A DNA stretch of 64,000 nucleotides from Catonia carolina (taxonomy: Eukaryota > Arthropoda > Insecta > Hemiptera > Achilidae): NCBI GenBank assembly GCA_035578175.1, contig JAQMRL010000002.1, positions 77,481,645-77,545,644 of the forward strand, written 5' to 3'. A program made the translations under genes and the position numbers. Below the pieces are notes generated by a model. The model worked only from the letters and a program-made list of their open reading frames with translations, did not search any database and had not been told where the DNA came from. Below, one piece after another: positions 30,426 through 42,927 of the stretch. Each line of letters begins with the position of its first letter. The first letter of the stretch is position 1.

Positions 30426-32155
30426 AAGTGCAAATTTATTTAAAACTTCAAATAACAACCAATAACCTTTAAGATTGATTTTTATATAAAATTTAGCCAG
30501 TAAAACTGTATTTAATAACCAATAACCTACTCACCATTTACTAACTAATTAAGGTTAATTTTTAATACACAAACCATTAAGTGACAGGGTGTGATCATGG
30601 CATAGATTATAATTAGTTTGAAATTTTATAAATAATAATAAAATATATTTATTAATTAATAATTAATGCAATTTGTAAATATAACGACATTATTAATTGG
30701 TTGTCAGCATTTATATGGTAAATGAAGGAAAATAAAAACACAAAATTGAAATGAAATTATATGAGAAAGTGAAGTTACATCAGTAGATGATAAGAAAAGA
30801 ATTTACTAATTCCATCATGATTTTTGAGCAAAAATAAGTTTAAATTTTGATTCAGCACACAAATAATTCATAAATTTCAAAAAAAAAATTATTATTGGTC
30901 ACAGGCCCTGATTCTAAATAATTACAAATCAGTATTTAAATTTCTGTGCCTCAAAATATTAACCTGGTCATAGAGATATTTGAGATATGAAAACTTTTAC
31001 ACATCACATTATTAAGTCTTTAATATTGTTCTTTAAAACAAACATTAAAAACTAAATGCACAAGTATTCTCATTAACATGGAAAATAAATACAGATATAA
31101 AGTAAATTTCATTAAAAGAAATTTACAACTTGTTCATTTTGCAGCTTGTGGCAGGCGTAAAATAATTATACCACATTTACTCTGTATAAACACATAAAAC
31201 GAAACCATATTTTTATTACATTACAATATTCGTTACCAAAATTTTATAATTTAAAGTCTGTGGTTTGAAAATACTTGTCAGCATAATTGGAATGACAATT
31301 ATTCATTTAAACAGCAAACACAATTAAATGTGGGTATACGGCAAGAAATAAACTATTCACATAATGAGACAGTAATAAAAATAAAGAAAAATATTCAACT
31401 GATCCTCCAACCATTGGTAGATTAAATACAAATTATTTAAGACATCAAGTTTATTAACCAACTGATGAAGGCATCCATTTTGTTTTCACATGACCACGCT
31501 AATTTTTATAACAACTAATGCAAACGAATTTGTTTCTATCTTAATATTCAATTGCTAGTACAGTCATATTTTATTAAACTATGACCATTACACTTTTTAA
31601 TTAATAATTTTGTATTTATAAACAAATCTCAACTTGACAAACAATAGATTAAAATTGATTCTACCGCAAACAAAAAGGAACGGATATAAACTAAACGCTA
31701 ATAATTGCACTTTTACTAACCATTTAAATGAAATGCTGTCCACTCCAATATTTAGTATTTAATTACAATTATTTAAACACAAATTTTCATTCTTTAAATT
31801 GAATTACTTCAAGTTGTGTACTACTATTGCTTTTTAATAATCAATTCACATTAATTGTAATAAGAACAAGATGGTCAACTTCTTGGCCATTTTACATTGC
31901 CAACCTAAATATCAGATTCAACAAACGACTTTTGGGAAATTTTTATTATCTTTTCTTAGTCACCCATATAACTGCTTAATAATATGTAATTAATTAATTA
32001 TATTTTAATTTATTAATTTACGTAATTTTAAAGATAATTACACAAGTCTCTTGCGATTGTATAAGAAATGTTTTAACCACCAAATTCACGTAAATATTGA
32101 TATTCTGTCTTTAAAGTGTTTCTTAACTTTAAAATCAGATAAAATTTGCCTCCGC

Positions 32156-32404
32156 ATGTTTAATTGAAAGCAAAGATTACATATTTTGCAATACATTAAA
32201 TAAGCCTATTATATATAATATTTTTATGTTATTTTAAAATTATTATTTATGCTGCAAACTAGATAGTCACTTTCAAAAATAATATATTTTATATAATTTT
32301 AATATCTTTATTTCGTCTTTACAAGGACAAAAAATTATATAATGTAATATTTATTATATAATGATGTATTTGGATACAATTTAATGAGCGATGACACATT
32401 TTAT
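32156..32404. other. Spacer at centre of the palindrome
   Basis: About 250 bp of extremely AT-rich sequence between the arms. No gene, no obvious residual symmetry. Confidence 0.6.
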
Positions 32405-34297
32405 CACAATTGGAGGCATTCAACTGATTTTAAAGTTAAGAAACATTTTAGAGACCCATTGTAACAGAATATATCAATTATTTACGTGAATTTGGTGTGG
32501 TAAAATATTTTTTATATAATTGCAACACAGTTGACGTAATTATCTTTAAAAATACGTAAATTAATAAATTAAAATTTAATTAATTAATTACATATTAAGC
32601 AGTTATGTGGGTGATTAATAAATACGTCAAATACAGATTATTAATTAAAGATTATAAAAATTTCCCAAACTCATTTGTGACGGTAATATTTATTAAGCCT
32701 TGTTTCTGTGTGTGAACAAGCTAATGACGATGATCATGTATTCTGATTAACAGTTAATGTGAAGGCGTTATTAGAAATCAAAGTAGTAGTACAGAACTTG
32801 TTGTAATTAAATTTAAAAAGTGATAATTTGTGATAAACTAAGCTTAGTTGATAATAACTATTTGAGTCGACAACTAATAACTGTTTAGTAAACTTTATAA
32901 ATTGCGTTTATGTTAATTCCGTTCCGATTTGTTTGCGTTAATGATATTTTATAATCGATTGTTTGGTAAGTCGAGGTTTGTTTATCAATACAAATTTAAT
33001 AATTAAAGTACTTAATGGTCATAGTTTAGTTTAATATAATTATACTAGCAACTGCATATTAAGACAGAAACAAATTCGTTTGCATCGGTAGTGGTACAAA
33101 ATTAGGAAGGTCATGTTAACAAAATGGATGCATTCGTCAGTTGGATTATAAACTTGATGTCTTTAAATAATTTGTATTTAATCCACATTGGCTTGAATCA
33201 GTTGAATATTGTGCATTATTATTACTGTCTCATTATGTGAATAATTAATTTCCTTCCTTTTCACATTATATTGTGTTTGTTGTGTAACTGACTGAGTAAT
33301 AGTCACAGCAAAGATGGCTGACAAGTATTTTCAACCAGCAGGCCTTCAAAATTATAAAATATTCCCAATGAATTTATTGTAATGTAATAAAAATATGTTC
33401 TGTTGTATCCCTTTATACATAGTACAGTAAAAGTGGTAGAATTATTTTACACCTACCATCAGATGAAAACAAGTTTTGAATTTTCTTTTAATGAAATTTA
33501 ATATTTAACTGTATTCATTTTGCATGTTCATGTAAAAATGTATGCATTCAGTTCTTAATTATTGTTTTAAAGAAAACTGAAAGACTGATTAATGTGATAT
33601 GTATAAGTTTTTCTTGGTAAAAATATTTCCTCTATGACCAGCTGTCAATATATTGAAACAGAAATGTGAATACAAATTACTAGTTGTTTAGAATGAAGGT
33701 CTGCTACCATTGTTTAACAATTTCATTTAACCAATATCAATACTTCTTTGTGTGCTGAATCCAAATATAAACTTAATTTTACCATAAAATTAGTAAATTC
33801 CTTTTATATAATCTACTGATATAACCTCACTTTCTTGTATCAATTTCAATTTTGCTGTTTTATTTCCAATTTTTTTACCAAATAAATGCTCACAACCAAT
33901 TAATAATGTCGTTATATTTACAAATTGCATTAATTATTAATAAATAAATGTATTTATTTATTATTTACAAAATTTCAAACTAATTGTAGCGTATGCAACA
34001 TCACACGCTGTCACATAATGGTTTGTCTACTGAAATTCAACCTTGATTAGTTAGTGAATGGTGAGTAGGTTATCCTTTATTATACACTGTTATAAATGCA
34101 CTTAACAACCAATAACCTACTTGTAAGGTTATTGGTTGGTAAATGCAGTTTTATTGGCTATATTTTATATAAAAATCAATCCCAAAGGTTATTGGTTGCT
34201 ATTTACAGTTTTAAAAGAAATATTATAGGTTAGTATACGCGCATTTAATGTTTGACACAGCTTTTAATGATGTCGCAACATATTTTAACAGGTTGTA

Positions 34298-34907
34298 ACG
34301 GGTGTTTTATTAAGGACACAACCCTTATTATAAGAAGATAGACGTAATACATCAGTAAATTTTCTCTCCCCAATCGGTATGTTGGGAACAATGTACTCAA
34401 GGCCAACTACCTAAGACAGTTAAAATAATCCAGTCAAGAATTAGTGTGGTGACAGCAGTCGTTTTGTTATATTGTGTCAGCAATGGTTCTTTTCCAAGGA
34501 AAAGATTGTGGCTTTTAACATAGGGTTGTGTTTTTAATAAAACACCCGTTTTAATAATAATTTAGATTAATTAATAATATGTAAAGTATGGAAAATAAAA
34601 ATATGCCGTAGATTGTGGCTTTTAACATAGGGTTGCGTTCTTAATAAAACATCCGTACGGTGATTTATTAAGAACGCAACCCTATGTTAAAAGCCACAAA
34701 TCTTTTCCTTGGAAAAAACCGTTGCTGACTCAATATAACAAAACGACTGCTGTCACCACACTAATGCTTGACTGGAATATTTTAACTGTATTAGGTAATT
34801 GGCCTTGAGTACACTGTTGCCAACATACCGATTGGGGACAGAAAATTTACCGATGTATTACATCTATCTTCTTATAATCAGGGTTGCGTCTTTAATAAAA
34901 CACCCGT
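34298..34907. mobile_element. Foldback MITE with empty site in opposite arm
   Basis: 610 bp, TA on each side (34296-34297, 34908-34909). Arms of ~255 bp start ACGGGTGTTTTATTAAGGAC. The interior repeats GTGGCTTTTAACATAGGGTT. The left palindrome arm has the intact site AACTATTTTGTAACCTGTT (30218-30236). Confidence 0.85.
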
Positions 34908-35391
34908 TAGAATAGTTGGTTAGCAATTTTGTAAATATTTAATTATACAGCTTTGCTCAGTCAGTTAAATTTATTTGAATAGAACATTTTATTCAGAATT
35001 TAAAGTATAAATTAATACAAATAAAACGGTAAAATTCAATTTGAAATAGGATAGTCAGGTTGTGTCAGTAAATGATAGAAAAGGGCTTAAAGTTATAATG
35101 AATCTTGACTCTACATTTATTGGGCAATTAGTTGAATGTAAATTTGGCAGTTTCAAAGGAAGGAAGAATCTCTTTTGAATGGTATAGACCTCCAAGAGTT
35201 GAAAGCAATTGAATAAAATATGTATTTATTATACAATTGCTGGAAATATCATGTGATGTTGCGGATTACAGATGAAAATGCACTGCCACATATATCTGTA
35301 GGTTTAAGATTATTTATATACACATATTTATTTAGTGATTGTAGTGTGTATTTTAGTTATGACTCAAATTTGTATTTTATTTTGTGTACAG

Positions 35392-35549
35392 GTAAGTTGA
35401 AGTATTCGTTTGTTTGATTGGCTGACATTCGTTGAGCTGTTCTCCTGTGGTGGGTGACTGCACCATGAGAGATTGTATATAATTAGAGAACTACTTTGTG
35501 TACCAACAAACCAATCTTAACTAATTGAGCTAGAGGATTTTGTCTGAAG
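35392..35549 (+). other. R2 cassette copy 4
   Basis: 158 bp; acceptor TATTTTATTTTGTGTACAG, donor CTGAAG then GTATGT. This copy contains one ATG (near 35464), unlike the copies at 1791 and 38300. Upstream of ZNF3 on the same strand but 9.5 kb away. Confidence 0.4.
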
Positions 35550-35753
35550 GTATGTTGTGTTTGTTTAAATTTTTAATTTATCCTCTTTTTATGTGGATTT
35601 TATATATCTTTGTATCATTTCTTGTGAGATCTCTTTGGATAAGTTGAATCTGTTTACTGTTGAATTTTACAACTTCTATGGATTGTAAGCATGTGTAAGC
35701 CTTTACTTGAAACAGCTGTAGTGGAATATTTAAAATTGTGACCAAAACAACTA

Positions 35754-36094
35754 CAGTTCAGCCGTTCTTAGTTTGCTCCTACTGTCAACAAACCAAAGCC
35801 ACCTACTATAGGGTGCACGCTAGAGTCTGCGACTTTACGGATGTCGTATTCCTATAAAGTTAACTATATTTTCAATTATAAGTACATAAAGTACTAAAAA
35901 CATCAGTCATTATATGATGTAGGCCTAACAATTTCATTTAGAAAAATACTGTTAAAGGTATTTTGTATTTAAATACTTTTGAAAGTATTTTGTTGTTACT
36001 TTTTAATCAGCGTGTAAACATTTTGATATTATGCGCATGCTCAGTGATGTCATTATTTGTTTACATTAGGAGCAAACTAAGAGAGGCTGGACTA
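35754..36094. mobile_element. MITE M1, copy 1
   Basis: 341 bp, TA-flanked. Ends CAGTTCAGCCGTTCTTAGTT and TAGTCCAGCCTCTCTTAGTT (read inward). A second copy at 59768-60100 splits an R1 repeat. Non-coding. Confidence 0.78.
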
Positions 36095-36584
36095 TAAATG
36101 CTTCACTTATAGTGTAACTGTGTTGTTAATAGTAAATTTTGTTCACTTTTGTAATTACAAAATACCAAAACCAAACAGATAACATGCTTAAAGTTTCTGT
36201 GCGTTTAGTTATTTTGTTTTGTTGTTTTAAACAGAATTAAATGCTCAATATTGTGATCTGTAGAAATGTTAGTGGTTAAGATACAGCCTCTGAATGACAA
36301 GGTTAGTATTTTGAGACTGCAGAAATAAAAAGAAGATTGTTTTTGTGTAATTCACATTGTATAATACATTGTGTAGTTGTTCTTACCTTACTTTAATTAA
36401 GCAACTATATTGTTTTTCAAAGCTGATGAGCTTTGAACGTATGCATTGCCCCCCACCCACTTCATAGCTAGCCAATGACTTGCCAGCAAACGTAGCTCTG
36501 TTATATATTTTGTGAGCCATTTATTTGGTCTTTTAATAACAATTATAACCTATCAACATACAACCACCTAATTATTGTGTTTTG

Positions 36585-36990
36585 TGTTGTTTAGGTCATC
36601 AGCCAAATGGCCGGTGTGAACCAAAGAGAGGTTTTAATAAGTAAAATGATGAGTAACGTGGCTTACCATTACCACAACTCACTCAGTGAAAAAGTACGCT
36701 TATCACCATGCCCGGCCCTCTTAAAAGCACATATTTTCCACTTTGCAAATGACACCTTCACTTCATTCACAACAGGGTCCAACTGTATAATGAAATTCAT
36801 CACTTTCAGAGGAGATAACTCTGATTAGTGACACAGTACACCTCTACCTCTTCTCTTCTTAAATGATTCAGTCATTTAATTGGCTGATCATTTAATAAGA
36901 AACAGAATTATTTATTTTAGCCCTGCAACGAACAGATTGAGTGTAAATAATTTGACACTCCACCTGTCTGTTATTGGCAGTACCTAATTA
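36585..36990 (-). repeat. R3 element, mirror copy
   Basis: Minus-strand R3, mirror of 26270-26700. Frame 36607-36828 is a shadow. Confidence 0.72.
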
Positions 36991-37129
36991 TATTGTAAAG
37001 TATTGTATGTTAACACGCTCTATAATCGATGTGTTCAGTACGAGATGCAATACATTAGTAAACTACTGTGGCTCTTATACGCATGCGCACATAATGTTTG
37101 TCAAGCTGATACATTCGTGTAATCTGACA

Positions 37130-38295
37130 ACGCTGGCAAACGTTCTCATTGGTCCAAACAGATGAAACAATTTATAAGTTTGAAGGAAAGCAGGTGCTGA
37201 TCTGAATTGGATAAAATATATTGACTTGCAGTTTGTAGAAATCATGTGAATAGAAATGTTGGGTTAATTGTTCACACTGCAGGAAGCTTCTTGTTGTTTG
37301 GCCGATTACAAAAGGCAGAGCTTGGCTAGCCATATCACTACATGGACAATTATGTTCTTATACACTTATATTTTAAGCTACCGTAAATTCATCCTTTTTT
37401 TACTTTCTCTTGCATATATGAATATATAGGAAGGAATTTATTGTTTTCATGTCGATTTTTCATTGCATATACACGTTTTTAGACCTGAACAAAAAAAACA
37501 TGTTTTTAGCGATTGGTCTGTGTGTGTGTGTGTGTGAACAGAATATCTCGAAAACGGAACATTGTATGAACTTCAAACTTAAGTTACATACCACTACCGG
37601 ACCCAACACAAAGATTTTCATCAAAATCGGTCAACTAGAAGTAATAGTTTATTCGTGTAATTTTTAACTTTTTTGCGATTTTCTCAATAACTGGTCTACG
37701 ATTTTTTTTAAAAATCCCCTCATTTACTTAATTTTTTATGCTCTACAAGATAGGGTAGGCGCCATGTTTGTTAAAATTCTTGGTGAGGCTGTTTTCACAT
37801 AAATAACATAGTTTATTTTTAGGATTACGGCTTTAATATGCAATTTAGTGCAAAAATTTATATAATAAAAGTTGTAGAGAATATAAAATATAAAATTCTG
37901 CAACTTTAATTTCAAATATTTTTTTGTATATCCCTTAGTTTAGAAGTGATTAGCGATTTTCTGTTTTTTTCTCACGAAAACGTGTGAAAAATCGATTTTT
38001 TTAAGATTTAATATTTAAAAACGCTGGCAAACATTCTGATTGGTCCAAACAGATGAAACAATTTATAAGTTTGAAGGAAAGCAAGTGCTGATTTGAATTG
38101 GAGAGAATAGATTGAGTTGCAGTTTGTAGAAATCACTTGAATAGAAATGTTGGGTTAATTGTTCACACTGTAGGAAGCTTCTTGTTGTTTGGCCAATTAC
38201 AGAAGGCAGTGTTTGGCTAGCCATATCACTGCATGTACGATTATGTTATTGTACACTTGTATTTTATGCAACCCTAAATTCATCCTTTATTTTAT
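37130..38295 (+). repeat. R1 fragment between two ~265-bp direct repeats
   Basis: 37130-37395 and 38030-38295 are direct copies (GCTGGCAAACGTTCTCATTG versus GCTGGCAAACATTCTGATTG, and on to AAATTCATCCTTT). Between them lies an R1 5' fragment (37396-38010) with its TG microsatellite. The direct repeats are too long for a simple target duplication; unequal exchange or template switching is more likely. Confidence 0.75.
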
Positions 38296-38299
38296 ACAG

Positions 38300-38440
38300 G
38301 CAAGTTGAGGAATACGTTTGCTACATTGGGAGACTATCCTTCTTCAATTTTCCTCTGCTGTGAGTGGATCTGAATTATTTTGTGTGGCCAACAAACCAAT
38401 CTGCAAGAAAAGAGATTCAAGTAGTACATTCTGACTGAAG
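38300..38440 (+). other. R2 cassette copy 5: candidate 5' UTR exon
   Basis: 141 bp, same length as copy 1. Acceptor CCTTTATTTTATACAG, donor CTGAAG then GTATTA. Without an ATG. It is the closest R2 upstream of ZNF3 on its strand (6.6 kb), so it is the best candidate for a ZNF3 leader exon if R2 is a leader. Confidence 0.42.
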
Positions 38441-38689
38441 GTATTATTATATGTTTCATTCACATTTTAATTTATCCTCTATGTTTCTGGTTTTGATATA
38501 CTTGTAGCATTTGTTGTGAGATCTCTTTGGTTCATTTCAATCTGTTTACTATTGAATGATGCCACTAACATCCATTCTCAACCTGGGTAAGCCCTTTACT
38601 TGGCAGACGTAGAGTGAACTTTTTAAAAATGTGTGACCAGAACGGTTTAATTTTTTGGCATATTTATTTATTTTCCCTGTATAGTGGTG

Positions 38690-39985
38690 AGATTACTTGA
38701 ACATGAGGCTAAGAAATGCAGCGTGCAATGTTTGCAGCAATGCGCATGTACTGGTATTACAGTCACTTGAGTCACGCGTTTGCCCTCGTTTGCAAAGAGG
38801 GGTGAAGGGGGAAAAGCATCAGTGCGCATGGCAGACTGCTTTTATTTCAGTATGACAAACAACAACTTGTACTATACCCAGAGCGCATACAGTAGGCTTT
38901 TGTAGGTTAATTGTTTGTTACAGAAATGTCGGTTTCTCGAAAACGTGGTCAAACTATTCAGTGTTGAACGAAATCTAATATGCAAAGTAATAAAATATTA
39001 TTAAGTTGAAGCTAAACAAAAATGCCTATTCGTGCCTTTTAACAAAAGCCGTGAGTGAGCAGCTAACTACTGTGATGTTTTTTTCCACAATTCAAAAAAT
39101 AAAAAAGGAAATTAAGGACGTAAAGAAGCTATTCTTTAAAAGTTTTGTTGACACCTAGTAAAATAGAAAACAGTTAGGTAGATACTAGAGACTGATAATG
39201 AAAACTCCGATGACAGCAATAGTAAAGAAGGCGGTTCATTCTTAATAACAGTAACTTAAACATTTCTAGTCATGTTATTAAGTGATAGGTAATATTACCG
39301 GTCATATTTATTTTCTATTAGGTTTATGAAGAAAACATTTTGGACCTTTTCCGTTATTTCACATCATCAAAATATCGTGTAAATGCACCTTTCCTTTTCA
39401 ACCCAGCAATCGCTAGCACGTACTCTATACTGTTCGACTAGCAATTGCCTGTTTCTTTTATTTTGGTTATTTTCATTTTTATTCAACTGTAACTGTATGT
39501 TATTATTTAAATGTAACTGTAAATAAAGAGAACGATGGTTCGATAATCGAACTTCGTATTAGCGAGAAATGTGTCGCTTCTTAGAAGTTTACTAGTTCTG
39601 CAGATTGCTTTATTACACACCCAACGATCCTGGCCAATGGTGTTCAGTATCATGTCGTGTCCATTTAAACAAATGCACGGATTATGCAGTATTCCTTTCT
39701 CTTGAAGGAAACATTTAGCTCCTTCCTTAGTAGAAATAATAGGCCAATTCCAAAAGATTCATTATGTATTCAACAGAACACATGCGAAGCAAAAAACCAA
39801 CTGATGTGTATTAATAAACATGCAAACAATATCTACAATTAATTATAGTGAGTGGGAGTCACCAGTGGGCCTAATAGTAGTAAATGTGCATTTACACGAG
39901 ATGACTTTAAGGTTGCAGATCATGTGATGTGAATAAACGGAATAGGTCCAACATTTTCTTGGAATAAACGACAGCTTACAAAATG
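38690..39985 (+). repeat. Duplicated segment with DDE-transposase N-terminal remnant
   Basis: Directly repeated at 50160-50287 plus 51300-51890 (interrupted there by a foldback element). 38930-39130 contains MSVSRKRGQTIQ, then frame-shifted KVIKYY and KSREQLTTV with FSTIQKIKKE. This pattern resembles the N-terminal HTH of a DDE transposase family common in arthropods, whose C-terminus is seen at 42298-42900. 39140-39985 has no recognisable gene. Confidence 0.5.
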
Positions 39986-40800
39986 TATCTTGAAACTGCA
40001 CGGTAGTGAAATGTACGAGTAGTGTCTCACTATTGAGGTTAGTATAAATATAACCAACTACGGTGGCATGCGGGCCGCACATGCGCAGTAAGTAGCTCCC
40101 CCACCACAGCGTCAACTAAAGATACAGGCTGCCTCTAAAGTAGTACTCGCTACTCATTGTGTTGTGTTCATGCGGTAATCGTTTTGACATTGGTGTCGCT
40201 GTCGAAAGTCACACCCCGTCAAAATTAGTTGCGCGCGCTCAAAATACGGGGAAAATGTTTGCGATTCATTTTAAGGTAATAGGCAATAAGTTTTTTTCTA
40301 AATGATGTACCTACCATAAGTTTTGACAGGCCCAAAAGAAAGGTACGTCATAACGTCATTCTGTTATATTTACTATACGGTTCTTTTTGTTAAAATGTCA
40401 AACAACTGATATTGTGCATGTGTAGTTGATTTCTAAAATTTGACGTATGTTTCTTATAAAATTCACAACTATTAAAATTGATTCAGCTTCTTGGAATATT
40501 AACAGGAAGTAGACGCCAGACACGATGATCTATCTTTGACTTCCGTTCAAAAAGTAATTTTTTCAAGCTCGTTTATTATTTCTCTTTCTGCCCTACATAC
40601 ATCAAATTACAGATTAAATTTTATATTTTATAACAAAATAATAAAACACATATTATGTAATCCTGGAAAAGAAGTTAGGGCCTATATTAGCCTACGTGAT
40701 ACGCAAAAAATGCGATGAGATTTAAACGTATTGCTTTGTACGAGGGTATCTTATATAAATATCAGAGTATAATAATATCATATTTAGTGTAATAAAATAA
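39986..40800 (+). promoter_or_regulatory. Promoter-like duplicated region (copy 1)
   Basis: Nearly repeated at 63330-64000. Contains TATAAATATAACC, a CpG-rich stretch with ATGCGCAGTA (NRF1-like half), GCGCGCGC, and an ATG at 40255 followed after seven codons by a donor-like AAGGTAAT. In the second copy the donor-like sequence is altered. No full reading frame follows. A captured promoter and first exon, or the end of an unidentified transposon, both fit. Confidence 0.3.
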
Positions 40801-41459
40801 GATCCATTAGGAAGCGAAAGTAATATTTTTAGAATTTTTTGATGAAAAATGAGCTTGTTAGAGTGTAGTGAACAAAACTGGCTGGCAGAGTGCCCTACCG
40901 TACCGCGTATTGTCATTATTGCGCTTGAACACCGTGCACTGATTGAAATGAGTTGAGAGGAAAGGCTGACGCAACACATTCTCTCTCTGTCCCGCTACCC
41001 TCCCTACATGCCACCGTAGTTGGCGAACACTATAGCACTGTCGTATTTTCACTTCCCTTCCTCGCAGCCAACCCATATGCAAAAGGCAAGCTCCTGACTT
41101 CAGTATCTATACCGTACTCTCGTCTTTTCTAAACACATCGGCTGCAGTGTGTTAGGCAGCTACTAAGAAGGACTCAGTGTTGTAAAACACAACACACATT
41201 AATATTGTGTTTCTTATGAATCATCAAAATCTTATGAATGGGCCGTAACAAAATTATGCATTATATTAGGCCTAATAATAAATTATTAAATAAAATTTCT
41301 GTTATTTAATAAAATAATAAAAGAGTAATGCAATAATATTACAAACGATGTAAAGGCGTATGTAAATATTAAAAGATTTTTACACAAACATACTTTCAAA
41401 ATTGTAAACTTTAAAAACAAATAAGTTATTTCTATTTTATATAACTATCATAACCAACA
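40801..41459 (+). other. Unassigned sequence
   Basis: Contains CTACATGCCACCGTAGTTGGC near 41005-41025, an inverted echo of 40050-40070. Small antisense frames (40722-41082) are not supported. No gene. Confidence 0.35.
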
Positions 41460-42146
41460 GTTAGACATGATAGAGGACAGCTTTGCCAAGAATAACTCCA
41501 GACAATACTACAAAACATTTAAAAATAGAACAAAAACTACACACCCCCAACACTAATGCTAAAGAATAACGACAAGATAGCTCACAACGATAAAGAAAAT
41601 GCTAGCATAATGGCTGAAAGCTTTGAGAGACTACTAAACTGCGAAAACCCGACAACATTGTTTGACATCGATACGGACACTCCAATTAAAACCCCAATAG
41701 AGAACACACAAGCACCGACTAAACAAGAAGTACAAACAGCGATTAAACAGCTGAAAATATACTCAGAACAGAAAACTCCAGACATGTGAACTGGTTGATC
41801 AGCCATTTTTGGGATAAGGTGTCGAGACCTAAGTGGCTGAAAATGTACAGCAAGATATGTAGGAACTTAAGATCACTAAACAGGACCTACTAACGAAATC
41901 AACAGAGTACGACCGACTGGTCAAGGCTAACATGATAACATTTGCGCCAAGACCCAGGAGAGTATACAACAGGGTGTTTACCGATAAAGACCGGAGACAA
42001 AGATCGGAGTGTCTTAAGAAAGTGTGGGCCAAACGAAGGGAAGGCGGTCTCAAGAGAGGGTGCTTCTTAAAGAAACCCAACCCTGGAACAAACCTGAATT
42101 TGAGCTTAAGTGATCCTATGGGGTCTCAAAAGTTAAAAAAAAAATA
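41460..42146 (+). pseudogene. Non-LTR retrotransposon (LINE) ORF2 fragments
   Basis: 41466-41787 reads FAKNNSRQYYKTFKNRTKTT and on through ENASIMAESFERLLNCENPT and APTKQEVQTAIKQLK. This is the region between endonuclease and reverse transcriptase in a group of arthropod LINEs. After a deletion, 41840-42140 reads FAPRPRRVYNRVF and EGGLKRGCFLKKPN, probably the C-terminal end. It terminates CTTAAGTGATCC then AAAAGTT and poly-A, identical in layout to the tail at 28261-28297. RT catalytic motifs are absent. Confidence 0.75.
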
Positions 42147-42297
42147 GAATTAATTGCAAACTGCAGGATGCATTATAAAGATCTATTTTTGAAATAAGTT
42201 ATTCAATAATAATATTTAAAAAAAGAAATTCGTACGACAGTTCTATTCTAACATTTTAAATATTTATTGTTGTGTTTTTTATAATGACAATTATTCA

Positions 42298-42900
42298 CTA
42301 ATAAGAGGAGGAACAATTGACAGTCTGACTCACTGAACTATCAATTGATTCTTGATCTTCATCACGTGAGTCAACTTCACAAAGTTCAGTGATCTGGTTG
42401 TCAATTGCGTCTCTTTGCCACAACTCTTTTTCAACTTTGAGAATATGTTTTTGATATTCTTCCAAATCAGTTTTGCTTACTAATAAATCAGTATTTATGG
42501 TCACCTCTTCAGGTGTCTTCAGAGAAAAATGTCCAGTTATGTTATTCTGTCTCACAATTCGCTTGATGTTGACCATGCAAGTTCAATTGGGTTTAAGTCA
42601 CACATGCATACGGAGGCAAACGAAAAACAGTGTTAATTTCTCTTTAAAAGTTCATAGATGTGAAATATTTTTACAGGATTTTTGTTCTTTTATATTAGTC
42701 CATACAAGTCATGGTTTCTCATTTTTTCTGAACATTTTATTTAATTTTTTGTCAGCTATTCAATAAAAACTTTTTTCAGTGCGTATTTCGATGGGGCTTT
42801 GTTATCTTGTGTATAGAAGTAACGGGCGTTGTCGAGAACAATAATGTTCGAAGATTGAGAAGAAGCTTTTCACTCGCCCATTTCTCAAAATTTATGTCAT
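42298..42900 (-). pseudogene. DDE transposase C-terminal fragment
   Basis: On the minus strand: SSNIIVLDNARYFYTQDNKA (second catalytic Asp in LDNA), later CDLNPIELAW (third acidic residue), then in another frame NIKRIVRQNNITGHFSLKTP and VEKELWQRDA with an acidic tail. This matches the LDNAxYH...LNPIE.W motif pattern of DDE_3-type transposases widespread in arthropods. Frameshifts and stops make it inactive. The 92-residue open part is 42298-42576. Confidence 0.68.
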
Positions 42901-42927
42901 TGATTTGGTCGTGTTAGTTTCCACTAG

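Larger units (their letters stand above)
26131..32155. repeat. Left arm of the central palindrome
   Basis: Inverted counterpart of 32405-37170, centre near 32.28 kb. Anchor pairs: 32040-32140 with 32420-32550, 31395-31500 with 33110-33210, 30220-30290 with 34205-34295, 28947-29109 with 35392-35549, and 26270-26700 with 36585-36990. By eye about 10% of aligned positions differ. Left-only insertions are the Harbinger element, an R1 fragment and SINE-C. The stretches 29800-30290 and 30430-32155 contain no recognisable gene and are very AT-rich. Confidence 0.85.
32405..37170. repeat. Right arm of the central palindrome
   Basis: Inverted counterpart of 26131-32155. Right-only insertions are the foldback element at 34298-34907 and the MITE at 35754-36094. 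32405-34297 has no gene. The short frame 35220-35417 is not matched in the other arm. Confidence 0.85.

Noticed and set aside
39510..39600. GGTTCGATAATCGAAC and TTCGTATTAGCGAG resembling a pogo-type terminus
   Set aside because: Only one end-like motif is visible and no TA-flanked partner was found.
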